Shown: positions 36,272 through 45,391 of the stretch, piece after piece | Position numbering within the stretch: the first letter of the stretch is position 1 | Layout of the letters: each line of letters opens with the position of its first letter | Source of the DNA: Chryseobacterium lathyri | Lineage (GTDB): Bacteria > Bacteroidota > Bacteroidia > Flavobacteriales > Weeksellaceae | Direction: 5' to 3' | DNA length: 64,000 nt | Assembly: GCF_030812195.1 (NCBI RefSeq) | Contig: NZ_JAUSSF010000001.1 | Span: forward strand, 1,178,001 to 1,242,000 | Notes under the pieces: model-generated | What the model was told of the DNA's origin: nothing | Databases searched by the model: none | What the model saw: the letters and a program-made list of their open reading frames with translations, nothing else | Translations under genes and position numbers: made by a program

Positions 36272-37483
36272 ATGGGAAAATTTTTAATAGCCTTAATTCT
36301 TTTAGTATGTCTTACCACAATTGGGAAAGCTCAATACACCCAGCGGTTATCTCCAAAAGTACAGGTTGGGGTAAATACAAATATTGAAACCTATTTCTTT
36401 GCTGAAAAATTGGCTGTAGAACATATTGGAAATTATGTTTTTGATAATAACACAACAGATTACTCTCACCAGCCGGTTGTCTATTTTGGATTTCAGCATT
36501 TTAAGAAATACAAAAACGAACCTGTAATACTCCGTATTGCAGAATTACTAAGACAGATCAGGGATCTTCTTCATGACAACGGCCCAATTTTAGATCACTT
36601 ACTCAACCAAAAGGATTTTCCTGAGGAAGGACCTCTATATAAAGATATAGAAGCTAAAACTGATCCGCAGGTGGAAGAACATCCTGAAGTAAAGCCTATG
36701 CTTAAAGAACTGACGGATAGCTTAAGGAGCTTTTACTCCTATGCAGACGTTGCAGGTTTTATGAAAGCTAATAGAATCTTTTATAAAAAAGCAACTCAGG
36801 AAGCCGCAAAAGATATAAAGCCAGATGGCTATCAATATATGGAGAGATGGTACGGACAGGTATTTCCAAATTATATGCTTTATATTTCGCCGGGCATGCC
36901 CATTACTCCGGGAGAAGGTAATTACAGAGGTTTTGGCCCTAATATTCTGTCACCTAAAGGTAAAATTCCAGCTATGGTTATCAGCTCCAGCAGGATGCTT
37001 CCCTTGGAACAGAACTTAGCTGCTTATGGCCATTATGGGTTTGACAACCCGGCAATTACCTCTTTTATTACCGGGCATGAAATCGGGCACACTTTTGTCA
37101 ACCCATTATTAAATATCTACAAAGACCGACTTCAGGCAAACTCGGCTCTATATACGCCAGAGCTTGCAGCTCTTGTAGAAGAAAATAATATCAGAGGCTG
37201 GTATGTATGCTTAATTGAACATTTGGTAAGACTCGGTGAGATTCGCGTTGCTCTTGCCATGAAAAATCCGAATGAAGCAGACCGTCTGAGGCGTCTGCAC
37301 ATCGGAGAATATAAATGCGTTTTAATCCCATTATTGGAAGCCAAAATAACCGAATACGAACAAAACCGGACGCTTTATCCAACTTTTGAAAACTATTTAC
37401 CAACACTTTTAACCTATTTATCTTCATTAACGCCCGAAGACATTAATAATCAGGTTTTAAAGTATAAAAACTACACAATGTGA
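36272..37483 (+). CDS. DUF4932 exported protein with HEIGH metalloprotease motif
   Basis: The 403-aa protein has a signal peptide (IALILLVCLTTIGKAQ) and matches DUF4932, a Bacteroidota family. SFITGHEIGHTFVNPLL holds H-E-x-x-H, the zinc-metalloprotease signature, so a secreted peptidase is likely, though I know of no measured activity for the family. ATG 36272 follows an earlier in-frame ATG at 36263 and fits the signal better. The AraC regulator just upstream suggests inducible expression. A third zinc ligand is not obvious; the Glu and His residues near EENNIRGWYVCLIEHLVRL are candidates. Confidence 0.75.
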   Translation: MGKFLIALILLVCLTTIGKAQYTQRLSPKVQVGVNTNIETYFFAEKLAVEHIGNYVFDNNTTDYSHQPVVYFGFQHFKKYKNEPVILRIAELLRQIRDLLHDNGPILDHLLNQKDFPEEGPLYKDIEAKTDPQVEEHPEVKPMLKELTDSLRSFYSYADVAGFMKANRIFYKKATQEAAKDIKPDGYQYMERWYGQVFPNYMLYISPGMPITPGEGNYRGFGPNILSPKGKIPAMVISSSRMLPLEQNLAAYGHYGFDNPAITSFITGHEIGHTFVNPLLNIYKDRLQANSALYTPELAALVEENNIRGWYVCLIEHLVRLGEIRVALAMKNPNEADRLRRLHIGEYKCVLIPLLEAKITEYEQNRTLYPTFENYLPTLLTYLSSLTPEDINNQVLKYKNYTM

Positions 37484-37542
37484 AGAGTTCCAGCATCGCT
37501 TTTGACTCAGGGCTGAAAAATTTTGTACTATAAATAAGAATC

Positions 37543-38139
37543 CTAGTAAAATATTTTACGCTCTTTGATCTCCAGCATGTGCTTCTGCTCCATTTTCTTC
37601 ACTATTCGTACAACAGTTTCTACCCTCAATCCTATCATATTTGCAATTTCCTGTCTGGTCAATGGGACCTGAAAAACGTTGCCCAGCTTAATTCCGTTCA
37701 ACTCTTTATAGTAGTCAAGCAGGCCTTTTATTTTTGAAACGGGTTGTTTTTCTGCAATAATCCTTTGCATACTATAATAGTAGAAAAGATCGGAAGACAG
37801 CCTTTCAAACATACGTAATCCAATATTATAATCACTCTTCACTAAAGTTAGTAAACTCATTTTATCCAATTTCAATAAAGTACAATCCGTTTTTGCAATG
37901 GCATTCATTGGATACGGATAATCGGTAAAAAGCAAGGACGCCACGAGACTGTTTCCTGCTGATAGTATACCGACAGTTACCTCTTTACCATAATCAAGAT
38001 AATCATAAAGTTCTACGCTTCCTTTGGTAATTTGCATATAGTATTTAGGAGTATCACCTGCAAAAAAAATGTGATTTTTTGCCTGATAATCCTCATAAAC
38101 TGCTCCATGACTGAGCAACAAATTTTCATCAATCTTCAT
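37543..38139 (-). CDS. Crp/Fnr-family transcriptional regulator
   Basis: The 198-aa protein has a cyclic-nucleotide-type barrel (NHIFFAGDTPKYYMQITKGSVELYDY) and a C-terminal HTH_Crp (VPLTRQEIANMIGLRVETVVRIVKKMEQK), the classical Crp winged-helix pattern. ATG 38139 gives the normal N-terminus; the frame runs 36 codons further into a hydrophobic stretch that looks like a separate gene remnant (see 38140-38356). Effector unknown. It converges with the DUF4932 gene, whose stop is 59 bp away. Confidence 0.9.
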   Translation of the reverse strand: MKIDENLLLSHGAVYEDYQAKNHIFFAGDTPKYYMQITKGSVELYDYLDYGKEVTVGILSAGNSLVASLLFTDYPYPMNAIAKTDCTLLKLDKMSLLTLVKSDYNIGLRMFERLSSDLFYYYSMQRIIAEKQPVSKIKGLLDYYKELNGIKLGNVFQVPLTRQEIANMIGLRVETVVRIVKKMEQKHMLEIKERKIFY

Positions 38140-38356
38140 AACTTTCTGTTTTAGTGATAAGTTGTTCAAGATCTTAGCAAAAAAAGGTATCAGAATAAAT
38201 ACAAAATTTAGACCACCTAAGGTATATAATGCAACGGTACGTACCAAAATCCATATGTACAGGCATAAAGATATGGAATGAAAAAATATTTCCTGATAAA
38301 GCTATTGATGTTAGAGTAAAGCCTATATATAAACACAGTGAATTAATTATCAGCAT
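38140..38356 (-). pseudogene. Frameshifted remnant of a small membrane protein
   Basis: Upstream of the Crp-like start, two minus-strand frames each encode a hydrophobic stretch: LCLYIGFTLTSIALSGNIF in one and ALYTLGGLNFVFILIPFFAK in the next. They would join through one frameshift near 38250 into a two-helix membrane fragment. The family is not identifiable. The rest of the gap to 38746 holds a hairpin at 38591-38619 and otherwise nothing I can name. Confidence 0.25.
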
Positions 38357-38590
38357 AATATAAAAAATGACGTGCTTTTGAAGTGCGGCGAGAAGCTTAG
38401 TATTTTAAATGTTTACTGCATTTCCTGGAAGTCGGAAGAAGGATGCAGAAAGCACTGGGACAGGCTGCATAGAATTATTTACAACGTAAAACTCATCATG
38501 ATACAGATAAAGCAAGTATCGGGAAAACTACGCTCTCACTCCAGGAAGAAATATCTCAACTTTGAAAAATCAATACCCAGAAAATATAAA

Positions 38591-38619
38591 CCGAGCAATT
38601 TTGTTTTAAAATTGCTCGG
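38591..38619. terminator. Strong isolated hairpin
   Basis: CCGAGCAATTTT (38591-38602) pairs perfectly with AAAATTGCTCGG (38608-38619) around GTTTT. No recognised gene ends next to it on the plus strand. It looks like a terminator left behind by a lost gene, or it serves a transcript I do not see. Confidence 0.5.
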
Positions 38620-38746
38620 CTCCTTATCTTTTTATGCTTAGGAAATCCTCACTTCTCTATATTTTACGAATGTGCCTAAACGAACTCTTAGTCTTAGAAA
38701 CTAAAACCATCCATGAATGAAAAATAATTGAATAAAATTTAAAATA

Positions 38747-39511
38747 CTATGGAGTTATTTTAACATAACTAACAGAAGACCTCCCATTTATATTATTAAT
38801 TATTTGAGTATCTCTAAGAGAACTGCGAACTCCCACATAATATGTAGTAGGGTTTGCAATCGTTATTACTAAAGTTCCTGTTCCCGTTCCCCCGTCCTGA
38901 GCGGCGCTAACAGCATAAAGTAAAATTTCGGTATTAGGTACTGCATTTCCTGCAGAAGGAGCAGTACTGAGAAATCCTGTTGCAAACCCTTGACCTGTTT
39001 CCCCTGATGTATTAATCACCTGTGCTCGTAAACTATAAGTTATAAGGTATGTACCACTTGTTGGTAAAGTAAAGCTGAATACATTGTAATTAGTTGTGCC
39101 AGCTGTAATGTTTATATTTGCACCAACCAATAACTCTCTTCCAAAAGCGGGTGTAAATGAGGAGCCTTGAACAGTAACTATATTCCCAGAATCATCTACC
39201 CCTAAGGTAGCCCCACTTGATACAGGAGATGTAGAAGTAAGATTTGTGAATTTAAGTCCTGATACATCTGCATTTCCTGAGTTTATTTCTAATTTCGATG
39301 TAGGAGATAGAGTTCCTAATCCTATATTTCCAGCAGCATCAATAACCATATCATTTTCAGTTTGTGCTAAAGAGGGTATCCCTCCTGATGGATTATCTTT
39401 TGCCCCGTCTACGTGAAATATTTGTTGAGGATTTGGAGTATTAATACCTATCTGTGAAAAAACCAAACCAAAACATAGGACTGAAGATAAGGTAATAATT
39501 TTTTTTTTCAT
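38747..39511 (-). CDS. Secreted protein with GIGT-type N-terminal motifs and a C-terminal strand domain
   Basis: The 254-aa protein has a signal peptide (ITLSSVLCFGLVFSQ) followed by GINTPNPQQIFHVDGA and NIGLGTLSPTSKLEI, the repeated G-I/L-G-T-x-x-P-x-x-x-L-x-I motif of tail-fibre-like and adhesin-like proteins common in Chryseobacterium. The last 120 residues (VFSFTLPTSGTYLITYSLRAQ and strands ending SSVSYVKITP) resemble a C1q/TNF-like jelly roll. A surface or extracellular role is likely. No sorting domain (T9SS type A) is visible. Function unknown. Confidence 0.7.
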   Translation of the reverse strand: MKKKIITLSSVLCFGLVFSQIGINTPNPQQIFHVDGAKDNPSGGIPSLAQTENDMVIDAAGNIGLGTLSPTSKLEINSGNADVSGLKFTNLTSTSPVSSGATLGVDDSGNIVTVQGSSFTPAFGRELLVGANINITAGTTNYNVFSFTLPTSGTYLITYSLRAQVINTSGETGQGFATGFLSTAPSAGNAVPNTEILLYAVSAAQDGGTGTGTLVITIANPTTYYVGVRSSLRDTQIINNINGRSSVSYVKITP

Positions 39512-40325
39512 TACTTTTTAATTTGAGATGTTAAACTTGACTATTAATTTGTGTATTTAGAATCATTTCCTATCTAAAGACTTGCGAATATACAAAAAAA
39601 CCATAATATAAATTAAGATTACTAATGTCATATTAAAATTTAATTGCTAATAATTTTGCATAATTAACTTAATGCTGTATTTTTTATTTTCTTCTGATTT
39701 TACAGATTCAGTGGATAATTATTCGTAAATCAAATCAGCGAGGTTTGCAAAATCAGCGAGGAATAATATTTTAATACAAATTTAAACAGGTTCTAAGGAA
39801 AATTATGTAAAAACATTCTTACCAGGTATTAAACTTTACGCAATTGAGTAAAATTGCATAAATAATTATTTCAATTACACATTTTCGCTTGCAGAAATCC
39901 AAAATTATGCAGGCAGACAACATCAAAGCGGAACAAATAGGACGATTCTATCAAGTCAACCATTTTGACTTGATGAATGCTTTACACGAAGTGAAGTCAC
40001 TCAAATATAGAAGATAAACCGTTCAATGTGTTTATCCGAAATATTATTGTTCAGCCTTTCCGTATTTCTATCAGTGAAAAGAAATTTGCGGCGCCAGGAT
40101 TAAATCCTAAGACAAAGATGTCCTTAGACTTGAATTCATATCAGAGAGACTCAGAAAAATTGGCCACAAAACTCTTAGTCTAGCTCCTGTGATCAGTAAG
40201 TTTTTCATATCTTTTGTTTTAATTGTATAATCTCTTTATCTTAATAGATTCCCCACTGCCCCAAAGCCTGTATCTTTTCTACAGTGTGGTGATAGATGGA
40301 GAATAAAGAATCAATTTGGCATGAG
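39512..40325. other. Long stretch without a convincing gene
   Basis: This AT-rich stretch separates the secreted protein from the aldehyde dehydrogenase remnant. A direct repeat AATCAGCGAGG occurs at about 39733 and again at about 39751. A 36-codon plus-strand frame starting MQADNIKAEQIGRFYQ (39907-40017) is too short to call. A protein-like stretch follows near 40030-40180 (FRISISEKKFAAPGLNPKTK), possibly a further decayed gene. I see no tRNA, CRISPR or complete insertion element. Confidence 0.4.
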
Positions 40326-40474
40326 TCAGAGACTGGTAGCCATATTTTCACCATAATAGTTTTCGATTCCTGATGCACGACCTCCCCCAAATGAAAGAGA
40401 ATGGATCAGACGATCGATATTCTTCTGATCGCTGCTGAAGATATACCCTGCAAGTGCCTTAAGCAAATTTTTGA
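40326..40474 (-). pseudogene. Aldehyde dehydrogenase C-terminal remnant with internal deletion
   Basis: A minus-strand frame of 49 codons reads LAGYIFSSDQKNIDRLIHSL, SFGGG, then ASGIENYYG. The first part matches the class 3 aldehyde dehydrogenase segment before the second substrate loop, and the end matches the PFGGVGxSGxGxYxG C-terminal motif. About 25-30 residues between the two FGG positions are missing, so the two FGG motifs appear merged. It begins at the stop codon of the SDR gene and ends at TGA 40326-40328. It has no start codon and no catalytic Cys. Confidence 0.6.
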
Positions 40475-41251
40475 TCAAGCCTGCTTAGCAAGATTTTTTT
40501 TAATTTTCATCATCAAAAAATCCGGCATAACTCTGGGAATATTGGACAAAAACCAGTTCATAGAACCAACGATCTTCTTGCCTTTTCCATATAATAGAAG
40601 TTTCACACCTGCTTCTGCAACCACTTCGGGATGAACCGGCTTATTGGTTTTCATCATATTGGCTTTGAGCATTTCTTCGTTATAAAATCCTGTGTCGATC
40701 GGTCCGGGACAAAGTGCAGTAACCACGACACCTGTTCCTTCCAGTTCGGCAGCAAGCGTTTCTGTGAAGGCCAAGACAAAACTTTTTGTAGCAGAATAGA
40801 CAGAATAGTATGGAAACGGTAAAAATGCCATCAGCGAAGCAATATTCATGATCCTGCCGGATTTTCTTGCTACCATATCTTTCGCAAAAAGTTTGTTAAG
40901 CACCACAAGACTGGAAATATTCAAATCGATCATTTTCAGTTCCTCCTCCAAAGAAGTTTCTATAAATTCTCCATAAGTTCCGACACCGGCATTGTTGACC
41001 AATCCGGAAACTAATAAATTTTTCTGCTGAATTTCATTGTAAAGTTCAAGGGCATTATCAGCAACGGACAAATCCTTGACGATGTAATGAACAGTAACAT
41101 TATACAGGGTCATTAATTCTGTCTGTACCTTCTTCAGCTTTTCCTCATTTCTAGCAACCAAAATCAGGTTCTGATCTTTCTCGGCAAGCTGGATGGCCAT
41201 ATGGTAGCCTATTCCGGACGACGCTCCGGTGATCAATATATATTCTTTCAT
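40475..41251 (-). CDS. SDR-family oxidoreductase at the end of the RND efflux operon
   Basis: The 258-aa protein is a classical short-chain dehydrogenase of the DltE/YqjQ-like group: ILITGASSGIGYHMA (cofactor loop), LVNNAGVGTYG, INIASLMAFLPFPYYSVYSATKS with catalytic Ser, Tyr and Lys, and ALCPGPIDTGFY. It is 11 bp after the RND transporter and probably cotranscribed. It may process a substrate related to the pump, but this is only positional. Its stop codon touches an aldehyde dehydrogenase remnant. Confidence 0.9.
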   Translation of the reverse strand: MKEYILITGASSGIGYHMAIQLAEKDQNLILVARNEEKLKKVQTELMTLYNVTVHYIVKDLSVADNALELYNEIQQKNLLVSGLVNNAGVGTYGEFIETSLEEELKMIDLNISSLVVLNKLFAKDMVARKSGRIMNIASLMAFLPFPYYSVYSATKSFVLAFTETLAAELEGTGVVVTALCPGPIDTGFYNEEMLKANMMKTNKPVHPEVVAEAGVKLLLYGKGKKIVGSMNWFLSNIPRVMPDFLMMKIKKNLAKQA

Positions 41252-41262
41252 TTCGTTAATTT

Positions 41263-44200
41263 TTAATGTTCTTCTTCTTTTTCAATATCCAGACTTGGAG
41301 GAATCAGTTTATACATCACAGGTGTCACAATTCTTGACAGAATCGTTGAGCTTATCAAGCCTCCGATAAGTACAATCGCCAATGGTGCAATCAACGGATT
41401 TGAATTCAACGCTAACGGGATCAATCCGCAGATCGCTGTGATGGAAGTTAAAACTACCGGAAGAAAACGTGTCTCGCCGGCAATGGCAATGGCTTCATCA
41501 ATCGATTTCCCTTCCAGTCTGAGCTGATTCGTGAAATCTACCAATAACAGAGAATTTTTAACCTGAATTCCCGAAAGTCCAATGAAACCGATAATAGCAA
41601 CCATTGACATCGGGCTTCCGTTAATCAACAGTAAAATAACACCACCTAAAATTCCCAACGGAATAATTGACAATACGATAATGATTCCTTTAAACGTTTT
41701 GAACTGTAGCAACAAGACCGCAATGAAAAGAAATGTGCTCAAAATAATGACCGAGATAAAATTTCCGCCCAGCGCATCGCCTTCAGACTCCTTTTCGCCT
41801 GCCAGTTTGTAGGAATAGCCTTCCGGCATCTTTAGCTTGTCCAGCTGCGGAATGATGTCTACCAGCAGATCATTGGCATAATACCCCTTTGCAGACATTG
41901 CAGTTACTTTTGCAAAACGGGATTTGTTGAAATGATTGATTGCCGTAGGCGAAGTCTCAAAGGTAACTGTCGCGATCTGATTTAATGCGATCGGCGCACC
42001 CTGAACGTTGTTGACATACAAATTCTTCATGGCATCCAGATTGGAGAATTTTCCCCGTGGCAAGGTTAAAGTCACAGTTCTTGCATCTCCACGGTCATCG
42101 ATATAATCTCCAACAGGAAGTCCGGCAACGGCAAGACGGATCACTTTGTCCACTTCGCTCGTCATCACACCCAAAGTTCTTGCTTTTTCTTTGTTGATTT
42201 TCACTTTGACATCCGTTTTGTAGGTATTCAGCTCATTGTTAATGTAAACCGTGCCTTCCTGTTTCCTTAAAATATTTTCCACCTGTGAAGAGAGTTTTCT
42301 CAACACCGCAGGATCTTCCCCAAAAAGACGGACTACTATATTTGCCTCTATTGGCGAGCCTTGCTCAAAATCTTTAACCTCTATTTTGGCGTAAGGCATT
42401 GTCTTGAATTTCTCTCTAAGGGTTTCGATCAGTTCGGTTTTTGTAGCTGGTTTTGCTTCGTCATCCAATTGAACAAAGATCTGGGCAAAATCCGGTTTTC
42501 TGTCCTGCGGATGCACATTGTAATAGATCTGCGGATTTCCCTTGCCTACATTCGAAGTATAATAGGTAATTTCCTTGTGCTTTTTCAGTTCAGACTCAAC
42601 GATCTTCGCCACACGGTCACTTTCGGAAATGTTGGATTGAAGAGGCATTTTAATATTGATCAGAAACATCGGCTTTTCAGAGGTCGGGAACAGTTTAAAT
42701 CCTGTAAAACTGAATAACACAAATGCCAAAACACTCAATGCCAATGAAATTCCGATCGTAATTTTAGGATATTTCAGAGCTTTAGGCATAATGCCTTTGT
42801 AGCTATTGGTCAGAAATTTCTGAAGGTATTGAAGAAAAATATTTCCGCCTTCATGGTCGTGGGTTTTCAGGAATTTACTCCCCAGGAAAGGAACGAGGGT
42901 AAGCGCCACCAACATCGAAGCCAAAACACTCGTGATCACCGCCATCGGAAGACTTCTCATAAATTCTCCTGCAACATCCGGAAGGAATGCCAAAGGTAAA
43001 AACGCAATGATTAATGTCGCGGTACAGCCTACAACCGCTAAACCAATCTGTTTGGTACCTTTCAGAACCGCATCTTTTTTGGAATGCCCTTCCCGAAGCC
43101 ATCTTTCAATATTTTCAACGACCACGATACTGTCATCGACCAGCAATCCCAAAGCGACCACCAACCCAACGATACTTAACTGGTTTAATGAAAATCCTAA
43201 TGCGTTCATGGCGATCAAACCCAACGCCAGTGACAACGGAATCGAGATCATCACAATTACTGAAGCGCGTGTCCCCAAAGGCAATAACGTAATAATAACT
43301 AATATGATAGCCAATCCAAAATCAAAGCCCAAGTGTCCCAGACGTTGCGAAACCATATTCGCCTGATCGAAATTTTTAACCAATTTGATATTTTCAGGAA
43401 GATCTTTTGTAAATTGTTCAAGAATCGGCTCAAATTCTTTCTGAACATCGGTAATATTCACATTATCCTTCATCCCGGCACTTACCAAAACGCAGCGGTG
43501 ACCGTTGATCCTCGTGATATGATCGACCGTTTGAGATTTGTAACCCACCTCTGCAACATCTTTCATATACACAATTTTTCCATTGGCATTGTAGATGACA
43601 GTGTTGGCAACATCTTCCTCATTTTTAAACTTTCCACTCGTTTTTACATTGAAAACTTTAGTGTCCATATCAATGCTTCCCCCCGGAATATCAGCCGCCT
43701 CGCTCTGTAAACTTCCCATCACAACATTCAGAGGAATTCTTAACTGTGCAAGTTTATCCAGTTTTAAATCTACTCTGATCTCCTGCTCCGGAATCCCAGA
43801 ATAGATAACATTCTTTAGATTGGTAATTTTCTCCAATTTAGACTTCAACTTATCGGCTTCGTCGTGAATTTTTTTCTCAGATGCATTTTCAGAGACCAAT
43901 GCCACCTGTAGAATTTTTACGTCGGAGGATGATATTTTTTCTGTTTTGATCTGATAAATATCTTTCGGCAATTCACTGTTTTTAAGCGCATTGACCTCTG
44001 TCGAGATTTCCTGATATTTGTTGTCCACATCAACGCCATATTTGAATTTAACTTCAAACGCAGCGACACCATCTTCAACAGTGGTCAGAATTTTATCGAT
44101 ATTCTCTAATCCATAGATTTTATTTTCAATCGGTTTTACAACCTGTTCTTCCATATCTTTTGGGCTCGTACCTGGATAGATGACCGTTATCAAGTATTGT

Positions 44201-44328
44201 GGCGGATGCGTAGACGGATCTTCGGATCTTGGCATTGTAAATAGCGTCAACATTCCGACAACAGCCACCAAAAGGAATATGATCAGCGTGAACTGATAGT
44301 TTTTTACGGCAAAATTTGTAATTTTCAT
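41263..44328 (-). CDS. RND efflux transporter (AcrB/MexB family)
   Basis: The 1021-aa protein has the RND layout: TM1 at the N-terminus, a large periplasmic porter domain, six TMs, a second porter domain and six TMs. MPRSEDPSTHPPQYLITVIYPG is the N-terminal family motif, and GLLVDDSIVVVENIERWL carries the paired Asp residues of TM4 for proton relay. It forms the inner-membrane part of a tripartite pump, extruding drugs, detergents or dyes. Family features suggest HAE-1-type drug export rather than metal export. MFP and TolC genes precede it with gaps of 6 and 13 bp. Confidence 0.95.
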   Translation of the reverse strand: MKITNFAVKNYQFTLIIFLLVAVVGMLTLFTMPRSEDPSTHPPQYLITVIYPGTSPKDMEEQVVKPIENKIYGLENIDKILTTVEDGVAAFEVKFKYGVDVDNKYQEISTEVNALKNSELPKDIYQIKTEKISSSDVKILQVALVSENASEKKIHDEADKLKSKLEKITNLKNVIYSGIPEQEIRVDLKLDKLAQLRIPLNVVMGSLQSEAADIPGGSIDMDTKVFNVKTSGKFKNEEDVANTVIYNANGKIVYMKDVAEVGYKSQTVDHITRINGHRCVLVSAGMKDNVNITDVQKEFEPILEQFTKDLPENIKLVKNFDQANMVSQRLGHLGFDFGLAIILVIITLLPLGTRASVIVMISIPLSLALGLIAMNALGFSLNQLSIVGLVVALGLLVDDSIVVVENIERWLREGHSKKDAVLKGTKQIGLAVVGCTATLIIAFLPLAFLPDVAGEFMRSLPMAVITSVLASMLVALTLVPFLGSKFLKTHDHEGGNIFLQYLQKFLTNSYKGIMPKALKYPKITIGISLALSVLAFVLFSFTGFKLFPTSEKPMFLINIKMPLQSNISESDRVAKIVESELKKHKEITYYTSNVGKGNPQIYYNVHPQDRKPDFAQIFVQLDDEAKPATKTELIETLREKFKTMPYAKIEVKDFEQGSPIEANIVVRLFGEDPAVLRKLSSQVENILRKQEGTVYINNELNTYKTDVKVKINKEKARTLGVMTSEVDKVIRLAVAGLPVGDYIDDRGDARTVTLTLPRGKFSNLDAMKNLYVNNVQGAPIALNQIATVTFETSPTAINHFNKSRFAKVTAMSAKGYYANDLLVDIIPQLDKLKMPEGYSYKLAGEKESEGDALGGNFISVIILSTFLFIAVLLLQFKTFKGIIIVLSIIPLGILGGVILLLINGSPMSMVAIIGFIGLSGIQVKNSLLLVDFTNQLRLEGKSIDEAIAIAGETRFLPVVLTSITAICGLIPLALNSNPLIAPLAIVLIGGLISSTILSRIVTPVMYKLIPPSLDIEKEEEH

Positions 44329-44334
44329 CAGTTC

Positions 44335-45378
44335 TTATTTAATGATTTTTATGGTCGACTGCTCGTTCAGATACGCACTGTTAGAAATCACGATTTTATC
44401 GCTTTTCTGAAGTCCATCCTGAATGAAAACTTTGCTATTTTCAAATTTGGCAATCGTGATCGGTCTTTTCTTCACCTTATTATTTTCAACAACATAGACA
44501 AAGGCTTTGTTTCCGTCTGCTTCTAAAAGAGAATTGTATGGGATCACGATAAAATCTTCTGAATGATCGGTTTTGATCTCCGCCTTTCCGAACATTCCCA
44601 CGGCGGGTTTGCTGTCATTCATCGTCAGCTTAAGCTCCACCTGAAAAGATCCGAGAGCCATATCAGCCGACTGTGATTTCCTGAACACGAAGGCATCGAA
44701 TTGTTTATCAGGATAACCATCCAGCGTGACAACCGCTTTTTGTCCGATCTTTGTTGACGCCCATTCGGTATCTGTCAAACCAACTTTCAATAAATAATTG
44801 TTGTTGTGGGAAGTTTCATTGATCAATAAAACCGGAGAGCCAGGACCAACAATCTCGCCCTTGTTCGCTACCTTTTGCGCAACAAAACCGTCGGCAGTGG
44901 CGTAAATTTTTGAATATTTTACATTGAAAGCAACCGCGTCTTTCTGTTTTCGGGCAATGTCAAGACCCGTTTTGGTGTTCTGAACCTGCTCCAAAGTGTA
45001 CACACTGTCTTTGTATAAATTGGTGGCTCGTCTGTAATCCCGTTCATTTTTTTGAACATTCAGATCAGATTGATTCAGTCCAGCGCGGATCTCAGTTTCA
45101 TCTAGGGTCGCCAGGAGCTGACCTTTTCTGAAAAACTGACCTTCCTCTACAAAAACTCCGCTCACTACTCCACCGATCTTGAAGGAATAGGTCGTTTCAT
45201 TTTCTGTTGTCACCAAACCTGATGCGCTGATGTTTCCGGCAAGAGCCAAAGAACCAACCGATGCGGTTTTCACGGGAATAACCTCGGTATTTTCAAATGG
45301 TTTGACTTCTTTTCTCTCTTCTTTGCAGGACATGATGAGGAAAAGGGAAAGCAATGATATTGTGATCGTTTTATTCAT
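44335..45378 (-). CDS. RND periplasmic adaptor (MFP/HlyD family)
   Basis: The 347-aa lipoprotein (signal ISLLSLFLIMSC, Cys near residue 17) has a lipoyl-like hairpin split (SGVFVEEGQFFRKGQLLATLD and YATADGFVAQKVANKGEIV), a short alpha-hairpin and a beta-barrel with VVTLDGYPDKQFDAFVF. It bridges the RND pump to the TolC duct. I chose ATG 45378 because the longer frame adds 32 residues ahead of the signal. It is 13 bp downstream of the TolC-like gene. Confidence 0.93.
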   Translation of the reverse strand: MNKTITISLLSLFLIMSCKEERKEVKPFENTEVIPVKTASVGSLALAGNISASGLVTTENETTYSFKIGGVVSGVFVEEGQFFRKGQLLATLDETEIRAGLNQSDLNVQKNERDYRRATNLYKDSVYTLEQVQNTKTGLDIARKQKDAVAFNVKYSKIYATADGFVAQKVANKGEIVGPGSPVLLINETSHNNNYLLKVGLTDTEWASTKIGQKAVVTLDGYPDKQFDAFVFRKSQSADMALGSFQVELKLTMNDSKPAVGMFGKAEIKTDHSEDFIVIPYNSLLEADGNKAFVYVVENNKVKKRPITIAKFENSKVFIQDGLQKSDKIVISNSAYLNEQSTIKIIK

Positions 45379-45391
45379 AATAGTTAGTATT

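Noticed and set aside
38372..38641. 89-aa plus-strand frame
   Set aside because: Basic, low-complexity composition and it runs through a strong hairpin; likely chance.
39512..40325. CRISPR array or insertion element in the long gap
   Set aside because: Only one short direct repeat (AATCAGCGAGG twice) was found and no regular spacing, transposase or matched terminal repeats.
42932..43366. 144-aa plus-strand frame inside the RND gene
   Set aside because: Shadow of the AcrB-type coding sequence; composition follows the antisense of TM segments.
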